Positions 18,311 to 29,324 are shown, numbered from the stretch's first letter. The stretch: 64,000 nt of DNA from Nocardioides currus (GCF_003057875.1 NZ_PYXZ01000003.1:186357-250356); one strand, 5' to 3'. Made by a program: numbers and translations. The notes: generated from the letters alone by a model not told the origin.

Positions 18311-19254
18311 CGACGGCGACCGGGGCCACGCACACCAGCGTCTTCTACGACGGCTCGCGGCAGTACGCCGCCGAGGTCGGCGGCTACCTGCGTGACGGGC
18401 TCGCGCGGGGACGGCGCGGGTTGGTGATGGCACCGCCGCGGCGGGTGGACGAGCTGCGCGCCACCCTGGGCCGCGACGCCGACGAGGTGACCTTCGTCGA
18501 GGACACGATCGCCTACGAGCCGCAGTGGAACGCCTATCGCGTGCTGCGCGACTTCGCCGCCACCGCGGGCGGCGCCCGGTCGTGCGTGGTCGCCGAGCAG
18601 CGGCTCGCCGAGCGGATCCCGGCCGAGGTGGTCGACTACGGCCGGCTCGAGGCGGCCGCCGGCGTGGTGTTCGCCGACTTCGACGTCGACCTGCTCTGTC
18701 CGTACGACGCGGGCACCCTGCCGCCCCACCTGCTGGACATCGGTCTGCACGCCCACGCGGTGGTGCGGTCGAACGGCGAGAGCCTGCCCAACTCCCGCTT
18801 CGAGGATCCGTTCGACGTGCTGGCCGGCTTGTCGGTCGTGTCACCTCCGCCGCCGGAGGCGACCAGCATCGACTGCTCGGCACCGACCGACGTGGCGCAG
18901 GCGCGCCGCTTGGTGCGTGCCCGCGGAGCCGAGGCGGGGCTGCGTCCCGACGTGGTCTCGGACATCACGCTGGCCGTCAGCGAGGTGCTGACCAACTCGA
19001 TCATGCACGGCGAGTCACCGACCCTCCTCCACCTCTACACCGAGGGGGACACCTGGGTCTGCCACGTCCACGACGGTGGCCGCGCGCCGCTGGACCCGCT
19101 CGTCGGACTGCTCCCGCCGGCCGAACCGTCGGACCACGGCTACGGCCTGTGGCTGGCCCGGCAGCTGTGCACGGCCGTCGACGTCGGCACCGACCGGTCG
19201 GGCACGCACGTCCGGCTGCACATGCGCATGCCGCGGGCCGATCACACTCCGTAG
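18307..19254 (+). CDS. MEDS-domain plus HATPase (anti-sigma kinase-like) protein
   Basis: 315 residues. The N-terminal MEDS domain spans about 8-175 (HTSVFYDGSRQYAAEVGGYL). The C-terminal RsbW/SpoIIAB-type GHKL ATPase domain spans about 190-310, with the N-box ITLAVSEVLTNSIMHG and the G-box region VHDGG and DHGYGLWLARQL. Such proteins phosphorylate a STAS antagonist and bind a sigma factor. Fused and translationally coupled (GTGA overlap) to a MEDS-STAS protein, it is probably that protein's kinase. Confidence 0.87.
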   Translation: MTTATGATHTSVFYDGSRQYAAEVGGYLRDGLARGRRGLVMAPPRRVDELRATLGRDADEVTFVEDTIAYEPQWNAYRVLRDFAATAGGARSCVVAEQRLAERIPAEVVDYGRLEAAAGVVFADFDVDLLCPYDAGTLPPHLLDIGLHAHAVVRSNGESLPNSRFEDPFDVLAGLSVVSPPPPEATSIDCSAPTDVAQARRLVRARGAEAGLRPDVVSDITLAVSEVLTNSIMHGESPTLLHLYTEGDTWVCHVHDGGRAPLDPLVGLLPPAEPSDHGYGLWLARQLCTAVDVGTDRSGTHVRLHMRMPRADHTP

Positions 19255-19709
19255 TACGGCGCCTGCAGCGGCCACTCCTCGGCGATCCAGCGCGGCACGA
19301 GCTCGTCGAGCGCGGCCTCGACCGGCGAGGCGACGTGCTCGTCGCGGACCCACCACGAGATCACCGCGTCGACGCCGTCGCGGTCGGGCGGGTCGATGTA
19401 GACGCAGCCGACGAGCTCCGTCTCGTCGGCGTCGAAGACGGCGTAGTTGAACGACTCGTGCGCGAGCGCCTCGTCCCAGTGTCGTTGCAGGTCCGTGCGG
19501 TCCTCCTCGGCGGTCATGGTGGCCGGCGGCCAGCCCCATGTCTCGCCGTAGATCGACCAGAGCCGCTCGCGCGAGCCCATCACCGCGGGCATGTCGAGGT
19601 CGGTGTCGTCGGGGTGGATCGGTCGCAGGTGGTGGCCGGTCGACAGCTCGACGCGCGTGGGGTGCTGCCAGTCCGCGGGGAGCCAGGAGGTTTTCTGCCC
19701 GTCCGTCAT
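19242..19709 (-). CDS. GNAT-family acetyltransferase-like protein
   Basis: 155 residues. The strand order and motifs FNYAVFDADETELVGCVYID and a C-terminal helix are GNAT-like, but the usual R/Q-x-x-G-x-G/A acetyl-CoA loop is degenerate (VRDEHVASPVEAAL). Substrate unknown. ATG 19709 is supported by CAGAGT 6 bases upstream; upstream in-frame codons give an unlikely extension. The 3' end overlaps the convergent MEDS-ATPase gene by 13 bases. Confidence 0.72.
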   Translation of the reverse strand: MTDGQKTSWLPADWQHPTRVELSTGHHLRPIHPDDTDLDMPAVMGSRERLWSIYGETWGWPPATMTAEEDRTDLQRHWDEALAHESFNYAVFDADETELVGCVYIDPPDRDGVDAVISWWVRDEHVASPVEAALDELVPRWIAEEWPLQAPYYGV

Positions 19710-19839
19710 GCATCGACTCTGGCACAGGAGCGGCGATGTCTTTACCCCAATCGGGATGATGCTGGCCGCGAGCGAGCCCACCTAGCGTGGCGAGGGTGGT
19801 CGCCCCCCGCGCTCACGACGTATGCCCCTGGAGTTGACG

Positions 19840-21966
<2,127 letters not shown>

Positions 21967-22096
21967 CGGTGCGCTCGCACAGTCCCATCCGCTTCAGGGC
22001 CGGCGTCACCGGGACCACCCACCTCGGGGGAGGCCTTCCGGCCGCGCCGCCGGGCGCCGCTTGCCCGGTGCGTCCCCGCGGCGGGAGGATGGCGCC

Positions 22097-22705
22097 ATGC
22101 CGGTGACCAGAGGGTTCGTACGTCGTCGCGCGGATGGTCCGGAGGGACGGCTCCCTCCTGGTCAGTACGACACCGGCAGCGGCTGGCCGGTCCTGACCGC
22201 GGAGGCCACCCCGCATGTTGCGCCCGAGACGTGGACGATCACGGTGGACGGGCTGGTGGACCGGCCGACCACCTGGAGCTGGGACGAGGCCCACCAGCTC
22301 CCGACCTCGACGTACACCGGGGACATCCACTGCGTGACGACCTGGTCCAAGTTCGACGTCGCCTTCACCGGCGTGAGCGTCGACGCGCTGCTCGAGGCGG
22401 CTGGGCCCCGGTCCGAGGCAGCCTTCGTCATGGCCCACTCGAGCACCGGCTACACGACCAACCTCCCGCTGCGCGACGTCACCGGCGGCAAGGCGTGGGT
22501 GGTCTGGGAGTACGGCGGCAAGCCGCTCGCGCGCGAGCACGGCGGACCGGTGCGGCTGCTCGTCCCGCACCTGTACTTCTGGAAGTCCGCGAAGTGGATC
22601 AGTCGTCTGGAGCTGATGGCCCACGACCAGCCGGGCTTCTGGGAGCGCAACGGATATCACGACCGGGGAGACCCGTGGCTCGAGCAGCGCTACCAGGGCG
22701 ACTGA
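22097..22705 (+). CDS. Molybdopterin-dependent oxidoreductase, sulfite-oxidase fold
   Basis: 202 residues, a short sulfite-oxidase-type Mo domain. The Mo-ligating Cys is C79 in GDIHCVTTWSK, followed by FTGVSVDALLEAA and GGPVRLLVPHLYFWKSAKW. No signal peptide is seen, so it is probably cytoplasmic, unlike MsrP. It is followed 10 bases later by a ferredoxin-reductase-like gene, the usual electron-transfer partner in such pairs. GGAGG precedes ATG 22097. Substrate unknown. Confidence 0.92.
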   Translation: MPVTRGFVRRRADGPEGRLPPGQYDTGSGWPVLTAEATPHVAPETWTITVDGLVDRPTTWSWDEAHQLPTSTYTGDIHCVTTWSKFDVAFTGVSVDALLEAAGPRSEAAFVMAHSSTGYTTNLPLRDVTGGKAWVVWEYGGKPLAREHGGPVRLLVPHLYFWKSAKWISRLELMAHDQPGFWERNGYHDRGDPWLEQRYQGD

Positions 22706-22715
22706 GGTCCCGGCG

Positions 22716-23426
22716 TTGAGCATCGACGACGTCGCACCGACCGCGACCACCTGGACGAGCGGCCGGATCATCACCAAGGAGCTGGTCACCCCGACCACGG
22801 TGCGGCTGCGCATGCACGTCGACGACCGGCTGCGGCACTGGCCGGGCCAGCACTACCTGCTCCGGCTGCGTGCGCCCGACGACTACACCGCCCAACGCTC
22901 CTACTCGCTCGCCTCCGACGACAGCGACCCGCTGCTCGAGTTCTTCGTCGAGAGGCTGCCGGACGGCGAGGTGTCGGAGTTCCTCGCCGACGTCGCCGAG
23001 GTCGGCGACGTGCTCGAGATGCGCGGCCCCATCGGTCGGTGGTTCACCTGGGACGTGCGGACGCCTGCGCTGTGCCTGGTCGGCGGCACCGGCATCGTCC
23101 CCGCGATCGCGATGAGTCGCGCCGCCCGACACGCCGGTCGGCCCGACCTGCTGCGGATCCTCGCGGTGGGTCGCAGCCCCGAGGAGCTTCCGTACGGCGA
23201 CGAGCTGCACCGCTTCGGCGCGACCGTCGCCTACACGCGCCACGCGGTGGACGACCGGCCCGCGGGACCTCCGACCGCTGCGGAGCTCGCGCCCCTGCTG
23301 GACGGGATCCAGCGCGCCTACGTCTGCGGGTCCTCGCGCTTCGCGGGCCTCGCGGAGGCACTGCTCATGGAGTGCGGGATGCCCGCTGACTCGATCCGCG
23401 TCGAGCAGTTCGGGGCCACCGGCTGA
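22716..23426 (+). CDS. FAD-dependent ferredoxin-NAD(P) reductase-like protein
   Basis: 236 residues. The flavin motif is RSYSLAS (about 61-67), followed by an NAD(P)-binding [14 protein letters not shown] (about 119-132) and a C-terminal [14 protein letters not shown]. No 2Fe-2S domain is present. Paired with the Mo protein just upstream, it likely moves electrons between NAD(P)H and that enzyme. TTG 22716 fits the family's N-terminus; no better ATG or GTG lies nearby. Confidence 0.9.
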   Translation: MSIDDVAPTATTWTSGRIITKELVTPTTVRLRMHVDDRLRHWPGQHYLLRLRAPDDYTAQRSYSLASDDSDPLLEFFVERLPDGEVSEFLADVAEVGDVLEMRGPIGRWFTWDVRTPALCLVGGTGIVPAIAMSRAARHAGRPDLLRILAVGRSPEELPYGDELHRFGATVAYTRHAVDDRPAGPPTAAELAPLLDGIQRAYVCGSSRFAGLAEALLMECGMPADSIRVEQFGATG

Positions 23427-23454
23427 TCTTGCGTTCGGCGGCTTGCACGACAGG

Positions 23455-23469
23455 CAGGATGGTGGGGTG
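23455..23469 (+). promoter_or_regulatory. Leaderless-type -10 for the DUF2256/DUF3253 gene
   Basis: CAGGAT (23455-23460), 6 bases, then GTG 23467. Confidence 0.4.
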
Positions 23470-23841
23470 ACACCACCACCCAAGACCTGCGCCTCGTGCG
23501 GGCGACGGATCGAGTGGCGCAAGAAGTGGGAGCGCGACTGGGACGACGTGCGCTACTGCTCGACCGCGTGCCGGCGGCGCGGAGTGACGCCCGTCGACCG
23601 GGCCCTCGAGGACGCGCTCCACACGCTGGTGGCAGCTGCCGGCGCCCGAGCCGTCGACGTGGCCGAGGCCGCGGACACCGTTGCGGCAGCGACCGGTCGG
23701 CCTCGGCAGGAGCTGGACGAACCGGCCCGACGGGCGGCCCGGCGCCTGGTGTCTCGCGGCGAGGTCAGCATCGTCCAGAAGGGCAGGGTCGTGGACCCCT
23801 CCACGGCCAAGGGCCCGATCAGCGTGCGCAGGACCAGGTAA
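23467..23841 (+). CDS. DUF2256 plus DUF3253 protein
   Basis: 124 residues. The N-terminal zinc-knuckle-like segment [18 protein letters not shown] with YCSTACRRR matches DUF2256 (four Cys). The rest (about 45-120) resembles DUF3253, a small winged-helix-like domain. Both are of unknown function; this fusion occurs as one protein in bacteria. The zinc-binding pattern suggests nucleic-acid contact (inference). GTG 23467 is set by the -10 just upstream. Confidence 0.85.
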   Translation: MTPPPKTCASCGRRIEWRKKWERDWDDVRYCSTACRRRGVTPVDRALEDALHTLVAAAGARAVDVAEAADTVAAATGRPRQELDEPARRAARRLVSRGEVSIVQKGRVVDPSTAKGPISVRRTR

Positions 23842-23850
23842 GGGCCGGAC

Positions 23851-24456
23851 CTACTCGCTCACGCGGCCGGCGCGCCAGAAGTCCAGGTGCTCCGCCGCGT
23901 CCACCACCTCCGGGTTCGTGGTGCTGTCGAGACGGGGGTCGTGGGCCGCGGCGACGAGGGCGTCGACGTCGACGGGCAGGTCCGCGGTGCGCGGGTCCTC
24001 CGTCAGCAGGGCGCCGTACAACGCGACCTGCACCGTCGTCTCGCCCTTCACCACGGTGACCTGCACGTGGCCCGGGTCCTCGCCCGGGTCGAACAGCGAC
24101 CAGACCATCGTGCTGCCGCCGTCGAGGTCGACGCAGCTGTCCTGGTGGGACGTGGGACAACGCGCCAGGTCCTCGTGCAGGAACCCGGTGCCGACCAGCA
24201 CCTGCACCTCGGTCCCGGTCGCACCGCGAGGCGGGTCCGGCATCGGGTAGACCAGCGTCGTCCTGGCGAGCTCGCCCGTGAACTCCGAGGCCATGCCGTA
24301 GGCCTCGCCGACGGCGTAGGACGGTTCGCCGACGTGCTCGGCCGCGACCATCGCCAGGGTCCGGTCGGTGATCGCGACACCGGCCGGGGCGCTGCAGCCG
24401 GTGAGGGGCAGCAGGGCAGAGACGCCGACCAGCCCGAGGACCCCGCGAATGGACAT
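23851..24456 (-). CDS. Lipoprotein of unknown function
   Basis: 201 residues with a lipoprotein signal: a short positive start, hydrophobic stretch and lipobox LTGC (C21). The mature part has two more Cys (ARCPTSHQDSC) that may form a disulphide, and no recognised domain. It should be anchored on the outer face of the cytoplasmic membrane. CACGAT lies 6 bases before the ATG. The 3' end is 9 bases from the convergent DUF2256 gene. Confidence 0.83.
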   Translation of the reverse strand: MSIRGVLGLVGVSALLPLTGCSAPAGVAITDRTLAMVAAEHVGEPSYAVGEAYGMASEFTGELARTTLVYPMPDPPRGATGTEVQVLVGTGFLHEDLARCPTSHQDSCVDLDGGSTMVWSLFDPGEDPGHVQVTVVKGETTVQVALYGALLTEDPRTADLPVDVDALVAAAHDPRLDSTTNPEVVDAAEHLDFWRAGRVSE

Positions 24457-24468
24457 GCCTCCATCGTG
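24454..24468 (-). promoter_or_regulatory. Leaderless-type -10 for the lipoprotein gene
   Basis: CACGAT on the minus strand (24468-24463), 6 bases, then ATG 24456. Confidence 0.35.
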
Positions 24469-24546
24469 CCCCCTCGACCCGCAGCGGCCCTGTCGGTCGA
24501 GCGCGCCGGTCCCTACGCTGCGATGGATCCGGACGAGGGAGCCACG

Positions 24547-25014
24547 ATGAGCGACGAGACGCCGACGATCTATGAGTGGGCCGGGGAGCGGGCGGGCTTC
24601 GAGCGCTCACTCGACGCGTTCTACGACCTGGTCGAGGACGACGGGCTGCTCGCGCCCGTGTTCGAGGGACAGGTCAGCGAGCAGCACCGCCGCGACGTCG
24701 TGACGTGGTGGTGCGAGGTGATGGGCGGTCCGGCCGACTACACCGAGGTGCTGGGTGGCTACGAGCACATGCTCTCCAAGCACCGCGGACTCCACATCAC
24801 CGCCGAGCAGCGGCTGCGGTTCGTCACCCTGCTCTCGCAGGCCGCCGACCTCGCCGGGCTCCCCGACGACCCCGAGTTCCGCGCGGCGATCATGGGCTAC
24901 GCCGAGTGGGGAACGCGGCTGGCGGCGTACAACTCCTCCGACGCGACCGACATCGTCGAGCACGCGCCCGTCCCGCGCTGGGGCTGGGGCGTCGCTCCGC
25001 CGTACCAGCCCTGA
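24547..25014 (+). CDS. Truncated haemoglobin, group II-like
   Basis: 155 residues. The proximal His is in YEHMLSKHRGLHI and the group II marker Trp in MGYAEWGTRLAAYN. An N-terminal IYEWAGERAGFERSLDAFYD matches the B-helix region of group II globins. These proteins bind O2/NO and are linked to nitrosative or oxidative stress. TACGCT at 24514 may be the -10 and GAGGGAG precedes ATG 24547. An earlier ATG at 24523 is too close to that -10. It ends 6 bases before the convergent reductase. Confidence 0.9.
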   Translation: MSDETPTIYEWAGERAGFERSLDAFYDLVEDDGLLAPVFEGQVSEQHRRDVVTWWCEVMGGPADYTEVLGGYEHMLSKHRGLHITAEQRLRFVTLLSQAADLAGLPDDPEFRAAIMGYAEWGTRLAAYNSSDATDIVEHAPVPRWGWGVAPPYQP

Positions 25015-25020
25015 GCCCAC

Positions 25021-27006
25021 CTACAGCGCCGCCACCAGCTCGGTCGCCTGCTTGATCGCGCGCTTCGCGTCGAGCTCCGCGGCGACATCGGCGCCGCCGA
25101 TCAGGTGGCCGCCGACCTCGTCGTAGAGGTCGCGCACGCTCTCCTGTCCGGCGCAGATCACGACGTCGTCGCACTCGATCAGTCGCGGCTCACCGTCGAC
25201 GGTGATGTGCAGCCCCTGGTCGGAGATCCGGTCGTACGTCGCACCGCGCACCTGCACCACGCCCGACTGCTTGAGGACGGCCCGGTGCGCCCAGCCCGAC
25301 GTCTTGCCGAGCCCGATGCCGATCGGCGTCTCCTTGCGCTGGACGAGCGTCACCGATCGCACGACCGAGCGGGCCTTCGGCGAGGTGAGCCCGCCCGGGT
25401 GCAGGGTCGGGTCGCCGACGCCCCACGCGGAGAACCAGTCCTCGTCGGTGTCCGCGGGGTCGTGGGTGAGGAAGTGGCTGACGTCGACGCCGATGCCGCC
25501 GGCCCCGATGACCGCCACCCGCTCGCCGACCTCGACGCGGCCGGCCAGCACGTCGGCGTACGACACGGCGCGCTCGATGCCCTCGATCTCCGGCATCCGG
25601 GGCACGACGCCCGTGGCGACGACGACCTCGTCGAAGCCCGCGAGCAGGTCGGCGGTCGCGGCGGTCGAGAGCCGGAGGTCGATGTCGAGCGCGGTGAGGC
25701 GTGCCGTGTAGTAGCGCAGGGTCTCGGCGAAGTCCTCCTTGCCCGGGATCTGCATCGCGAGGCGGAACTGTCCGCCGATCTCGGCGGCCTGCTCGAAGAG
25801 CGTCACGGCGAAGCCACGCTCGGCGGCCGAGACGGCGGCGGCCAGCCCGGCCGGACCGGCACCGACGACAGCGATGGTCTTCCTCACGCGCGTGGGGGAG
25901 AGGACCAGCGTCGTCTCGCGGCACGCGCGCGGGTTGACCAGGCAGGACGCCAGCTGGTTGTCGAAGACGTGGTCGAGGCAGGCCTGGTTGCAGGCGATGC
26001 AGGTGTTGATCTGCTCGGCCCGGCCGGCCGCAGCCTTGGCGACGAACGCCGGGTCGGCCAGCAGCGGGCGCGCCATCGAGACGAGGTCGGCCTCGCCGGA
26101 CGCGAGGATGTCCTCGGCCATCTCGGGGGAGTTGATCCGGTTGGACGCGCAGACCGGCACGGTCGCGACCGCCTTCAGCCGCGCGGTCGCCGAGCGCCAG
26201 GCACCGCGCGGGACCTGCGTGATGATCGTGGGGACGCGTGCCTCGTGCCAGCCGATGCCGGTGTTGAAGACGGAGACCCCGGCCTCCTCGAGCCGGCCGG
26301 CGAGCTCAGCGACCTCGTCCCAGGTCTGGCCGCCCTCGACGAGGTCGAGCAGGGAGATGCGATAGATGATCGGGAAGCCGTCGCCGACGAGCTCGCGCGA
26401 GCGGCGCACGATCTCGACCGGGAAGCGCATCCGCGCCGCCGCGCTGCCGCCCCACTCGTCGTCGCGGTCGTTGGTGCGTGCGGCGAGGAACTGGTTGATG
26501 AGGTAGCCCTCGGAGCCCATGATCTCGACGCCGTCGTAGCCCGCCTTCCTGGCCAGGCCGACCGCGTGCGCGAAGTCAGAGGCCGTGCGGTCGACCGCCT
26601 TCGTGGAGAGGGCGGCCGGCTTGAACGGCGTGATCGGCGACTTCTTCGACGACGCGCTGACGCTCAGCGGGTGGTAGCCGTAGCGGCCCGCGTGCAGCAC
26701 CTGCATCGCGATCGCGCCGCCCTCCTCGTGCACGGCATCGGTGATCCGCGTGTGCCGCATCGCCTGCAGCCGGTTGGTCATCTCGGAGGCGAACGGCTTG
26801 AGCCAGCCGCGCTTGTTGGGCGCGTAGCCGCCGGTGACGATGAGGCCGACCTCGCCGCGGGCGCGCTCGGCGAAGTAGGCCGCGAGCTTGTCGATGTCCC
26901 ACGGCTTGTCCTCGAGCCCGGTGTGCATCGAGCCCATCACCACGCGGTTGCGCAGGGTCAGGTCGCCGATGGTCATCGGGGCGAGCAGGTGCGGGTAGGT
27001 CGTCAC
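25021..27006 (-). CDS. NADH:flavin oxidoreductase, 2,4-dienoyl-CoA reductase type
   Basis: 661 residues with the FadH-type three-part layout: an FMN TIM barrel (about 1-330), a 4Fe-4S loop (CIACNQACLD, then SCLVNPRAC, near 337-362), and FAD/NAD Rossmann domains starting VVGAGPAGLAAAV near 377 with a second at AVIGAGGIGVDVS near 495. It could reduce dienoyl-CoA esters in beta-oxidation, or enoates or trimethylamine-type substrates in related families. Its ATG overlaps the PadR gene by four bases, so the regulator is in the same operon. Confidence 0.9.
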   Translation of the reverse strand: MTTYPHLLAPMTIGDLTLRNRVVMGSMHTGLEDKPWDIDKLAAYFAERARGEVGLIVTGGYAPNKRGWLKPFASEMTNRLQAMRHTRITDAVHEEGGAIAMQVLHAGRYGYHPLSVSASSKKSPITPFKPAALSTKAVDRTASDFAHAVGLARKAGYDGVEIMGSEGYLINQFLAARTNDRDDEWGGSAAARMRFPVEIVRRSRELVGDGFPIIYRISLLDLVEGGQTWDEVAELAGRLEEAGVSVFNTGIGWHEARVPTIITQVPRGAWRSATARLKAVATVPVCASNRINSPEMAEDILASGEADLVSMARPLLADPAFVAKAAAGRAEQINTCIACNQACLDHVFDNQLASCLVNPRACRETTLVLSPTRVRKTIAVVGAGPAGLAAAVSAAERGFAVTLFEQAAEIGGQFRLAMQIPGKEDFAETLRYYTARLTALDIDLRLSTAATADLLAGFDEVVVATGVVPRMPEIEGIERAVSYADVLAGRVEVGERVAVIGAGGIGVDVSHFLTHDPADTDEDWFSAWGVGDPTLHPGGLTSPKARSVVRSVTLVQRKETPIGIGLGKTSGWAHRAVLKQSGVVQVRGATYDRISDQGLHITVDGEPRLIECDDVVICAGQESVRDLYDEVGGHLIGGADVAAELDAKRAIKQATELVAAL

Positions 27007-27527
27007 GAGTGGGCCTCCAGGTATTCGTTGAGCCAGCCGATCCAGAACTCCTCCAGGCGGATGCCACCGCGCAGGACGAGGAATCGGTCAAGCGCGGCGA
27101 GGTCGCCGGGTACGGGGTAGTCGCGCTTCTCCAGCACGAGGTAGTGCGCCAGCCGCGCCTCGTGGTCGGCGAGGGTCTCGCGCACTCGGTCGAGGAGCAC
27201 CTGCCTCTCGCCGTACGCCGCTGCGCGCAGCTTCACCGCGAGGTCGCTGCGGAAGGTCTCCATCGGGAGGGGCTCGGCGAGCCAGTCCGCGAGCACGGAG
27301 GCGCCGGACTCCGAGACGGAGTAGACCCGCTTGTCGGGGCGGCCGGTCTGGGGGACGGTCTCGACGCTCAGCCAGCCGTCCTTCTCCATCCGGCCGAGCA
27401 CGCGGTAGATCTGCTGGTGGGTGGCGTGCCAGAAGAAGCCGATCGACTTCTCGAAGCGGCCCGCCAGCTCGAGGCCCGACCCCGGGCGCTCGCTGAGCGC
27501 GACGAGGAGCGCGTGTTCGAGGGCCAT
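27003..27527 (-). CDS. PadR-family transcriptional regulator
   Basis: 174 residues. The winged helix covers about 1-80 (MALEHALLVALSERPGSGLE, then HQQIYRVLGRMEKDGWL), followed by the C-terminal PadR/Vir-type helices (about 90-170). It likely represses the flavin oxidoreductase it is fused to by a 4-base overlap. A perfect TGCAAC-GA-GTTGCA palindrome 22 bases upstream of the ATG is the candidate operator. PadR ligands are often phenolic acids, but nothing here identifies one. Confidence 0.93.
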   Translation of the reverse strand: MALEHALLVALSERPGSGLELAGRFEKSIGFFWHATHQQIYRVLGRMEKDGWLSVETVPQTGRPDKRVYSVSESGASVLADWLAEPLPMETFRSDLAVKLRAAAYGERQVLLDRVRETLADHEARLAHYLVLEKRDYPVPGDLAALDRFLVLRGGIRLEEFWIGWLNEYLEAHS

Positions 27528-27548
27528 GGCGGGATGGTGGCAGACCTA

Positions 27549-27562
27549 TGCAACGAGTTGCA
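27549..27562. promoter_or_regulatory. Candidate PadR operator
   Basis: Perfect 14-bp palindrome TGCAACGAGTTGCA upstream of the PadR-flavin oxidoreductase operon and just before the 3' end of the upstream membrane-protein gene. Confidence 0.45.
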
Positions 27563-27566
27563 AGGG

Positions 27567-27980
27567 CTAGCGCGCGGAGTGACGCAGCACTCGGCCCCAG
27601 CCGATCCCGCCGAGGAGGCCGAGCGCGAGCATCCCGGCCGAGGTGAGGGCCAGGTCGTTCGTGCCCTGGTCGTCCGCGATCCGCACGGTGATCGCGACCA
27701 CGGCAGCAGACAGCAGGGCGAGCGGGAGCACCACGATGCCCTGCGCGAGGAAGGCGCCGAGACCGGGGATCGCCGCGATCCGCCACCACCCACTGCGACC
27801 GCTCGCCAGCGCAGCTCCGACGAGGCCGGTGAGGAGGCCGAGGAGCGTGAACATGGCGGCGATGGCGATCGTCCCGCCCCACGTGAACTCCGGCTCGGAG
27901 GCGATCAGCCTCATCCAACCGCGGGCGAGCGCGGCGACCACCACGCCGATCACGGCTCCGACGACGGCGCTTCGGGTCAT
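27567..27980 (-). CDS. Small membrane protein, four predicted helices
   Basis: 137 residues with about four hydrophobic segments (MTRSAVVGAVIGVVVAALAR, TIAIAAMFTLLGLLTGLVGAA, and two more). No family recognised. It lies just upstream of the PadR operon on the same strand, but the 39-bp gap with a palindrome suggests separate control. ATG 27980 is the only sensible start. Confidence 0.75.
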   Translation of the reverse strand: MTRSAVVGAVIGVVVAALARGWMRLIASEPEFTWGGTIAIAAMFTLLGLLTGLVGAALASGRSGWWRIAAIPGLGAFLAQGIVVLPLALLSAAVVAITVRIADDQGTNDLALTSAGMLALGLLGGIGWGRVLRHSAR

Positions 27981-28026
27981 GGGGAGAGGGCCCGCCTGGG
28001 CTCGTGGAGGTTGCCCAACCCGTCAC

Positions 28027-28114
28027 GGTTTCCCCGGCTAAGCGGGGAAACCCAGACTTCATGACCCTTGCTTGCTACATGAAGTTCGCAATTCCCCGCT
28101 TAGCCGGGGAAACC
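28027..28114. repeat. 88-bp palindromic element with perfect 23-bp inverted ends
   Basis: Left end 28027-28049 and right end 28092-28114 are perfect reverse complements (core CCCCGGCTAAGCGGGG); each end is itself nearly palindromic. An inner 8-bp stem ACTTCATG (28056-28063) pairs with CATGAAGT (28078-28085). A diverged copy is inserted in frame in the carboxyltransferase gene at 61021-61095. It has no coding capacity beyond a 21-codon frame (28079-28144), so it is a MITE- or REP-like element dependent on a protein made elsewhere (inference). Confidence 0.85.
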
Positions 28115-28140
28115 AAAACGGCGCCCGGGCACTCGCGACC

Positions 28141-28171
28141 GTGACAGCAGTGGTGTCATGATCGGCGCATG
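28141..28171 (+). promoter_or_regulatory. Promoter/operator of the racemase gene, same layout as the thiolase operator
   Basis: GTGACA-N7-TGTCA (28141-28158), then the -10 CATGAT (28157-28162), 6 bases and ATG 28169. From 28137 to the ATG, 28 of 35 bases match the thiolase promoter at 43501-43535. Confidence 0.6.
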
Positions 28172-29323
28172 ACGTACGCACTCGGACACGGCACCGGGCC
28201 CCTGCGGGGCGTCCGGGTCGTCGAGCTCGCCGCCATCGGCCCGGGACCGCACGCCTGCATGATCCTGGCCGACCTCGGCGCCGACGTGATCCGGATCGAC
28301 CGGCCGGGTGGCGCGATGTTCGGCAGCGGCCGCTTCGACGTGCTCAACCGCGGGCGGCCCAGCGTCGCGCTGGACCTCAAGCAGGAGAGCGCCGTCGCCA
28401 CCGTGCTCGACCTCGTCGAGGGTGCCGACGTGCTGGTCGAGGGACTGCGTCCCGGAGCCACCGAACGGCTCGGCCTCGGGCCCGACGCCTGCCTCGCCCG
28501 CAACCCGCGGCTCGTCTACGGCCGCATGACCGGGTGGGGCCAGGACGGTCCGTGGAGCCGGGCGGCGGGCCACGACATGAACTACATCGCCATCACCGGT
28601 GCGCTCCACTCGTCAGGCCAGGACCCCGCGCGACCGCACTTCCCGACCAACCTGCTCGGGGACTTCGGCGGCGGATCGACGTACCTCGTGATCGGCGTCC
28701 TCGCCGCCCTGATCGAGGCGAGGACCAGCGGCACGGGCCAGGTCGTCGACGCCGCGATCGTCGACGGCACCGCCCACCTCAACGCGATGGCCGCCACCTT
28801 CGCCGGTCTCGGCCTGGCCAGCGGCGCGCGGCGCAGCGGCCTGCTCGACGGCGGCACGCCGTGGTACGACGTCTACGAGACCGCCGACCGCAAGCACGTC
28901 AGCGTCGGGGCGCTGGAGCCGCAGTTCTACGCCGACCTCGTCGCGCGGCTCGGGCTCGACCTCCCCGACCGCGACGACCCCGCCAACGCAGGAGCCATCC
29001 GTACGGCGCTCACGGAGCGCTTCAAGGAGCGGACGCAGGCCGAGTGGGCGGAGGTCTTCGACGGCACCGACGCCTGCGTCGCGCCGATCCTTCCGCTCGC
29101 CGAGGCCTACGCCCACCCGCACCTCGCCGCCCGCGGCACCTTCGTGGAGAGCGCCGGCCTCACCCAGCCCGCGCCCGCGCCGCGCTTCTCCCGCACCGCG
29201 AGCACGATCCAGATGCCGCCCGACGAGCCCGGCGCCCACACCCGCGAGGCCCTGGCCGCCTGGGGCGTGGCCGGGGACGACGTCGACCGGCTGCTCGAGT
29301 CCGGCGCGGCGGTGCAGGCCTGA
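28169..29323 (+). CDS. Alpha-methylacyl-CoA racemase-like CoA transferase family III protein
   Basis: 384 residues. The racemase catalytic residues are recognisable: H135 (AAGHDMNY), D165 (LLGDFGGGS) and E250 (GALEPQF). Their spacing matches characterised alpha-methylacyl-CoA racemase, which interconverts R and S 2-methylacyl-CoAs so that branched fatty acids, isoprenoids or sterol side chains can enter beta-oxidation. A generic CaiB/BaiF CoA transferase is less likely given the full triad. Its promoter resembles that of the thiolase at 43533, suggesting a shared MerR regulator. Confidence 0.92.
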   Translation: MTYALGHGTGPLRGVRVVELAAIGPGPHACMILADLGADVIRIDRPGGAMFGSGRFDVLNRGRPSVALDLKQESAVATVLDLVEGADVLVEGLRPGATERLGLGPDACLARNPRLVYGRMTGWGQDGPWSRAAGHDMNYIAITGALHSSGQDPARPHFPTNLLGDFGGGSTYLVIGVLAALIEARTSGTGQVVDAAIVDGTAHLNAMAATFAGLGLASGARRSGLLDGGTPWYDVYETADRKHVSVGALEPQFYADLVARLGLDLPDRDDPANAGAIRTALTERFKERTQAEWAEVFDGTDACVAPILPLAEAYAHPHLAARGTFVESAGLTQPAPAPRFSRTASTIQMPPDEPGAHTREALAAWGVAGDDVDRLLESGAAVQA

Positions 29324-29324
29324 C

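Noticed and set aside
28079..28144. 21-codon frame inside the 88-bp element as a gene
   Set aside because: Lies wholly within a palindromic repeat and its end, with no ribosome site; kept only as a clue to the shared PRLAGET peptide.
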